Source: Streptococcus mitis 17/34
Lineage (GTDB): Bacteria; Bacillota; Bacilli; Lactobacillales; Streptococcaceae
Direction: 5' to 3'
Length of the DNA: 64,000 bases
Assembly: GCA_000430305.1 (NCBI GenBank)
Contig: ASZZ01000001.1
Location: forward strand, 62,001-126,000
In this document: one piece after another, positions 62,535 to 64,000 of the stretch
Position numbering within the stretch: position 1 is the stretch's first letter
How the letters are laid out: every line of letters starts with the position of its first letter
The notes under the pieces: model-generated
What the model was told of the DNA's origin: nothing
Databases searched by the model: none
The model's input: only the letters and a program-made list of their open reading frames with translations
Program-made: the position numbers and the translations under genes

Positions 62535-64000
62535 TTGGCAGGACATGACGTTCAATACGGGAAACATCGTACCCGTCGTAGTTTTTCAAGAATCAAAGAA
62601 GTTCTTGACTTACCAAATTTGATTGAAATTCAAACTGATTCATTCAAAGCTTTCCTAGACCACGGTCTGAAGGAAGTATTTGAAGATGTATTGCCAATTT
62701 CAAACTTCACAGATACGATGGAGTTGGAATTTGTTGGATATGAAATCAAGGAACCAAAATACACGCTAGAAGAAGCTCGTATCCATGATGCTAGCTACTC
62801 AGCACCAATTTTTGTAACCTTCCGCTTGATTAATAAAGAAACAGGCGAAATCAAGACCCAAGAAGTTTTCTTTGGTGATTTCCCAATCATGACAGAAATG
62901 GGTACTTTCATCATCAATGGTGGTGAACGTATCATCGTATCTCAGTTGGTTCGCTCACCAGGTGTTTACTTTAACGACAAAGTTGATAAAAACGGTAAAG
63001 TGGGCTATGGTTCAACTATTATCCCTAACCGTGGAGCTTGGTTGGAGCTTGAAAGCGACTCAAAAGACATCGCCTACACTCGTATCGACCGTACTCGTAA
63101 GATTCCATTTACGACCTTGGTTCGTGCTCTTGGTTTCTCAGGTGATGATGAAATCTTTGATATCTTTGGTGATAGCGAATTGGTTCGCAACACTGTTGAA
63201 AAAGATATCCACAAGAATCCAATGGACTCTCGTACAGACGAAGCCTTGAAAGAAATTTACGAACGCCTTCGTCCAGGTGAACCTAAGACTGCTGAAAGCT
63301 CACGTAGCTTGCTTGTAGCTCGTTTCTTTGACCCACGTCGCTATGACTTGGCAGCAGTTGGTCGTTACAAAATCAATAAAAAACTCAATGTTAAAACACG
63401 CTTGCTCAACCAAACCATTGCGGAACCATTGGTAGATCCTGAAACAGGAGAAATCTTGGTAGAAGCTGGAACAATCATGACTCGTAGCGTGATTGAAAGT
63501 ATTGAAAGCCATTTGGATGGTGACTTGAACAAGATTGTTTATATTCCAAATGATGCAGCCGTTGTGACTGAGCCAGTTGTTCTTCAAAAATTCAAGGTTG
63601 TTGCACCAACTGATCCAGACCGTGTCGTAACGATCATTGGTAATGCTAACCCAGATGACAAGGTTCGTATCGTCACTCCTGCAGATATCCTTGCAGAGAT
63701 GAGCTACTTCCTCAACTTGGCTGAAGGACTTGGCCGTGTAGATGATATCGACCACCTTGGAAACCGTCGTATCCGTGCGGTAGGTGAATTGCTTGCTAAC
63801 CAAGTACGTCTTGGACTTTCTCGTATGGAACGTAATGTCCGTGAACGTATGTCTGTTCAAGACAACGAAGTCTTGACACCACAACAAATTATCAATATCC
63901 GTCCTGTAACAGCTGCGGTTAAAGAATTCTTTGGTTCATCACAGTTGTCCCAGTTCATGGACCAACACAACCCGCTTTCTGAGTTGTCTCACAAACGCCG
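62535..64000 (+). CDS. rpoB: RNA polymerase subunit beta, 3' end cut by window
   Basis: The first 488 codons of RpoB, starting at TTG 62535 ([20 protein letters not shown]) with AAAGGAG ten bases upstream. The window ends inside the rifampicin pocket: [18 protein letters not shown] then SHKR. Residues at E. coli positions 513, 516 and 526 are Gln, Asp and His, the susceptible state; position 531 is beyond the edge. The usual rplJ-rplL neighbours are absent upstream, as normal for streptococci. Confidence 0.95.
   Translation, partial: MAGHDVQYGKHRTRRSFSRIKEVLDLPNLIEIQTDSFKAFLDHGLKEVFEDVLPISNFTDTMELEFVGYEIKEPKYTLEEARIHDASYSAPIFVTFRLINKETGEIKTQEVFFGDFPIMTEMGTFIINGGERIIVSQLVRSPGVYFNDKVDKNGKVGYGSTIIPNRGAWLELESDSKDIAYTRIDRTRKIPFTTLVRALGFSGDDEIFDIFGDSELVRNTVEKDIHKNPMDSRTDEALKEIYERLRPGEPKTAESSRSLLVARFFDPRRYDLAAVGRYKINKKLNVKTRLLNQTIAEPLVDPETGEILVEAGTIMTRSVIESIESHLDGDLNKIVYIPNDAAVVTEPVVLQKFKVVAPTDPDRVVTIIGNANPDDKVRIVTPADILAEMSYFLNLAEGLGRVDDIDHLGNRRIRAVGELLANQVRLGLSRMERNVRERMSVQDNEVLTPQQIINIRPVTAAVKEFFGSSQLSQFMDQHNPLSELSHKR

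Noticed and set aside
62917-63249. 110-residue plus-strand frame at the end of the window
   Set aside because: It is out of frame inside rpoB, which reads from TTG 62535 through the window end.

Overview
The window is chromosomal DNA of a low-GC Streptococcus of the mitis/pneumoniae group. Support: the complete S10-spc-alpha ribosomal protein cluster, three BOX elements (the A/C repeat typical of S. pneumoniae and S. mitis), four CiaR-controlled csRNA genes, a SigX com-box, a sortase-anchored SpuA-type pullulanase and extended -10 (TGnTATAAT) promoters. Gene order from uvrA to spuA is, from memory, the pneumococcal order; the jump from spuA plus an Mga-like regulator straight to rpoB is not, and may mark a rearrangement.

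Layout. 0.1-3.3 kb (minus strand): an S66 carboxypeptidase-like gene, then corA with two small genes. 3.4-7.3 kb: uvrA-pepQ. 7.3-10.4 kb: a magnesium-response cassette made of a promoter, an M-box riboswitch, a terminator, a 23-codon leader ORF (Asp-Asp-His-Pro-Glu-Pro near its start), competing hairpins and an MgtA-type P-ATPase. 10.4-14.7 kb: spx, a lipoprotein, ireB-ruvX-DUF1292, an array of small hairpins, folC and a second lipoprotein. 14.8-18.3 kb: BOX, cls and a competence (SigX) unit. 18.3-22.5 kb: the anaerobic ribonucleotide reductase operon. 22.7-37.4 kb: rpsJ to rplQ with secY, adk and infA, whose spacers hold several well-folded RNAs. 37.6-47 kb: ACT/DUF711 pair, csRNAs, gpmB, leuS, acetyltransferases, an Fst-type type I toxin-antitoxin locus and ruvB. 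47-53 kb: uppS-cdsA-rseP-proS and a family 1 glycosidase. 53-56.5 kb: glmS and a flavin monooxygenase. 56.5-62 kb (minus strand): pullulanase under a cre site and an Mga/RofA-type regulator. 62.2-64 kb: rpoB with a leader attenuator, cut by the window end.

Sequence quality matters here. Six genes (ireB, the GT-C-like membrane protein, the uridine-kinase-like protein, DUF711, leuS and the flavin monooxygenase) are broken by single-base losses, and a GNAT gene carries a -1/+1 pair that scrambles its acetyl-CoA loop. Each is repaired by restoring one base in a short homopolymer, and leuS is essential, so most are probably sequencing errors and not decay.

The most interesting biology is the layered leader of the Mg2+ ATPase, the csRNA set (one with a 55-nt loop insertion), the Fst locus beside it, the hairpin array after the DUF1292 gene, and the structured spacers of the ribosomal protein operon. 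No tRNA, rRNA, IS element or CRISPR array was seen.
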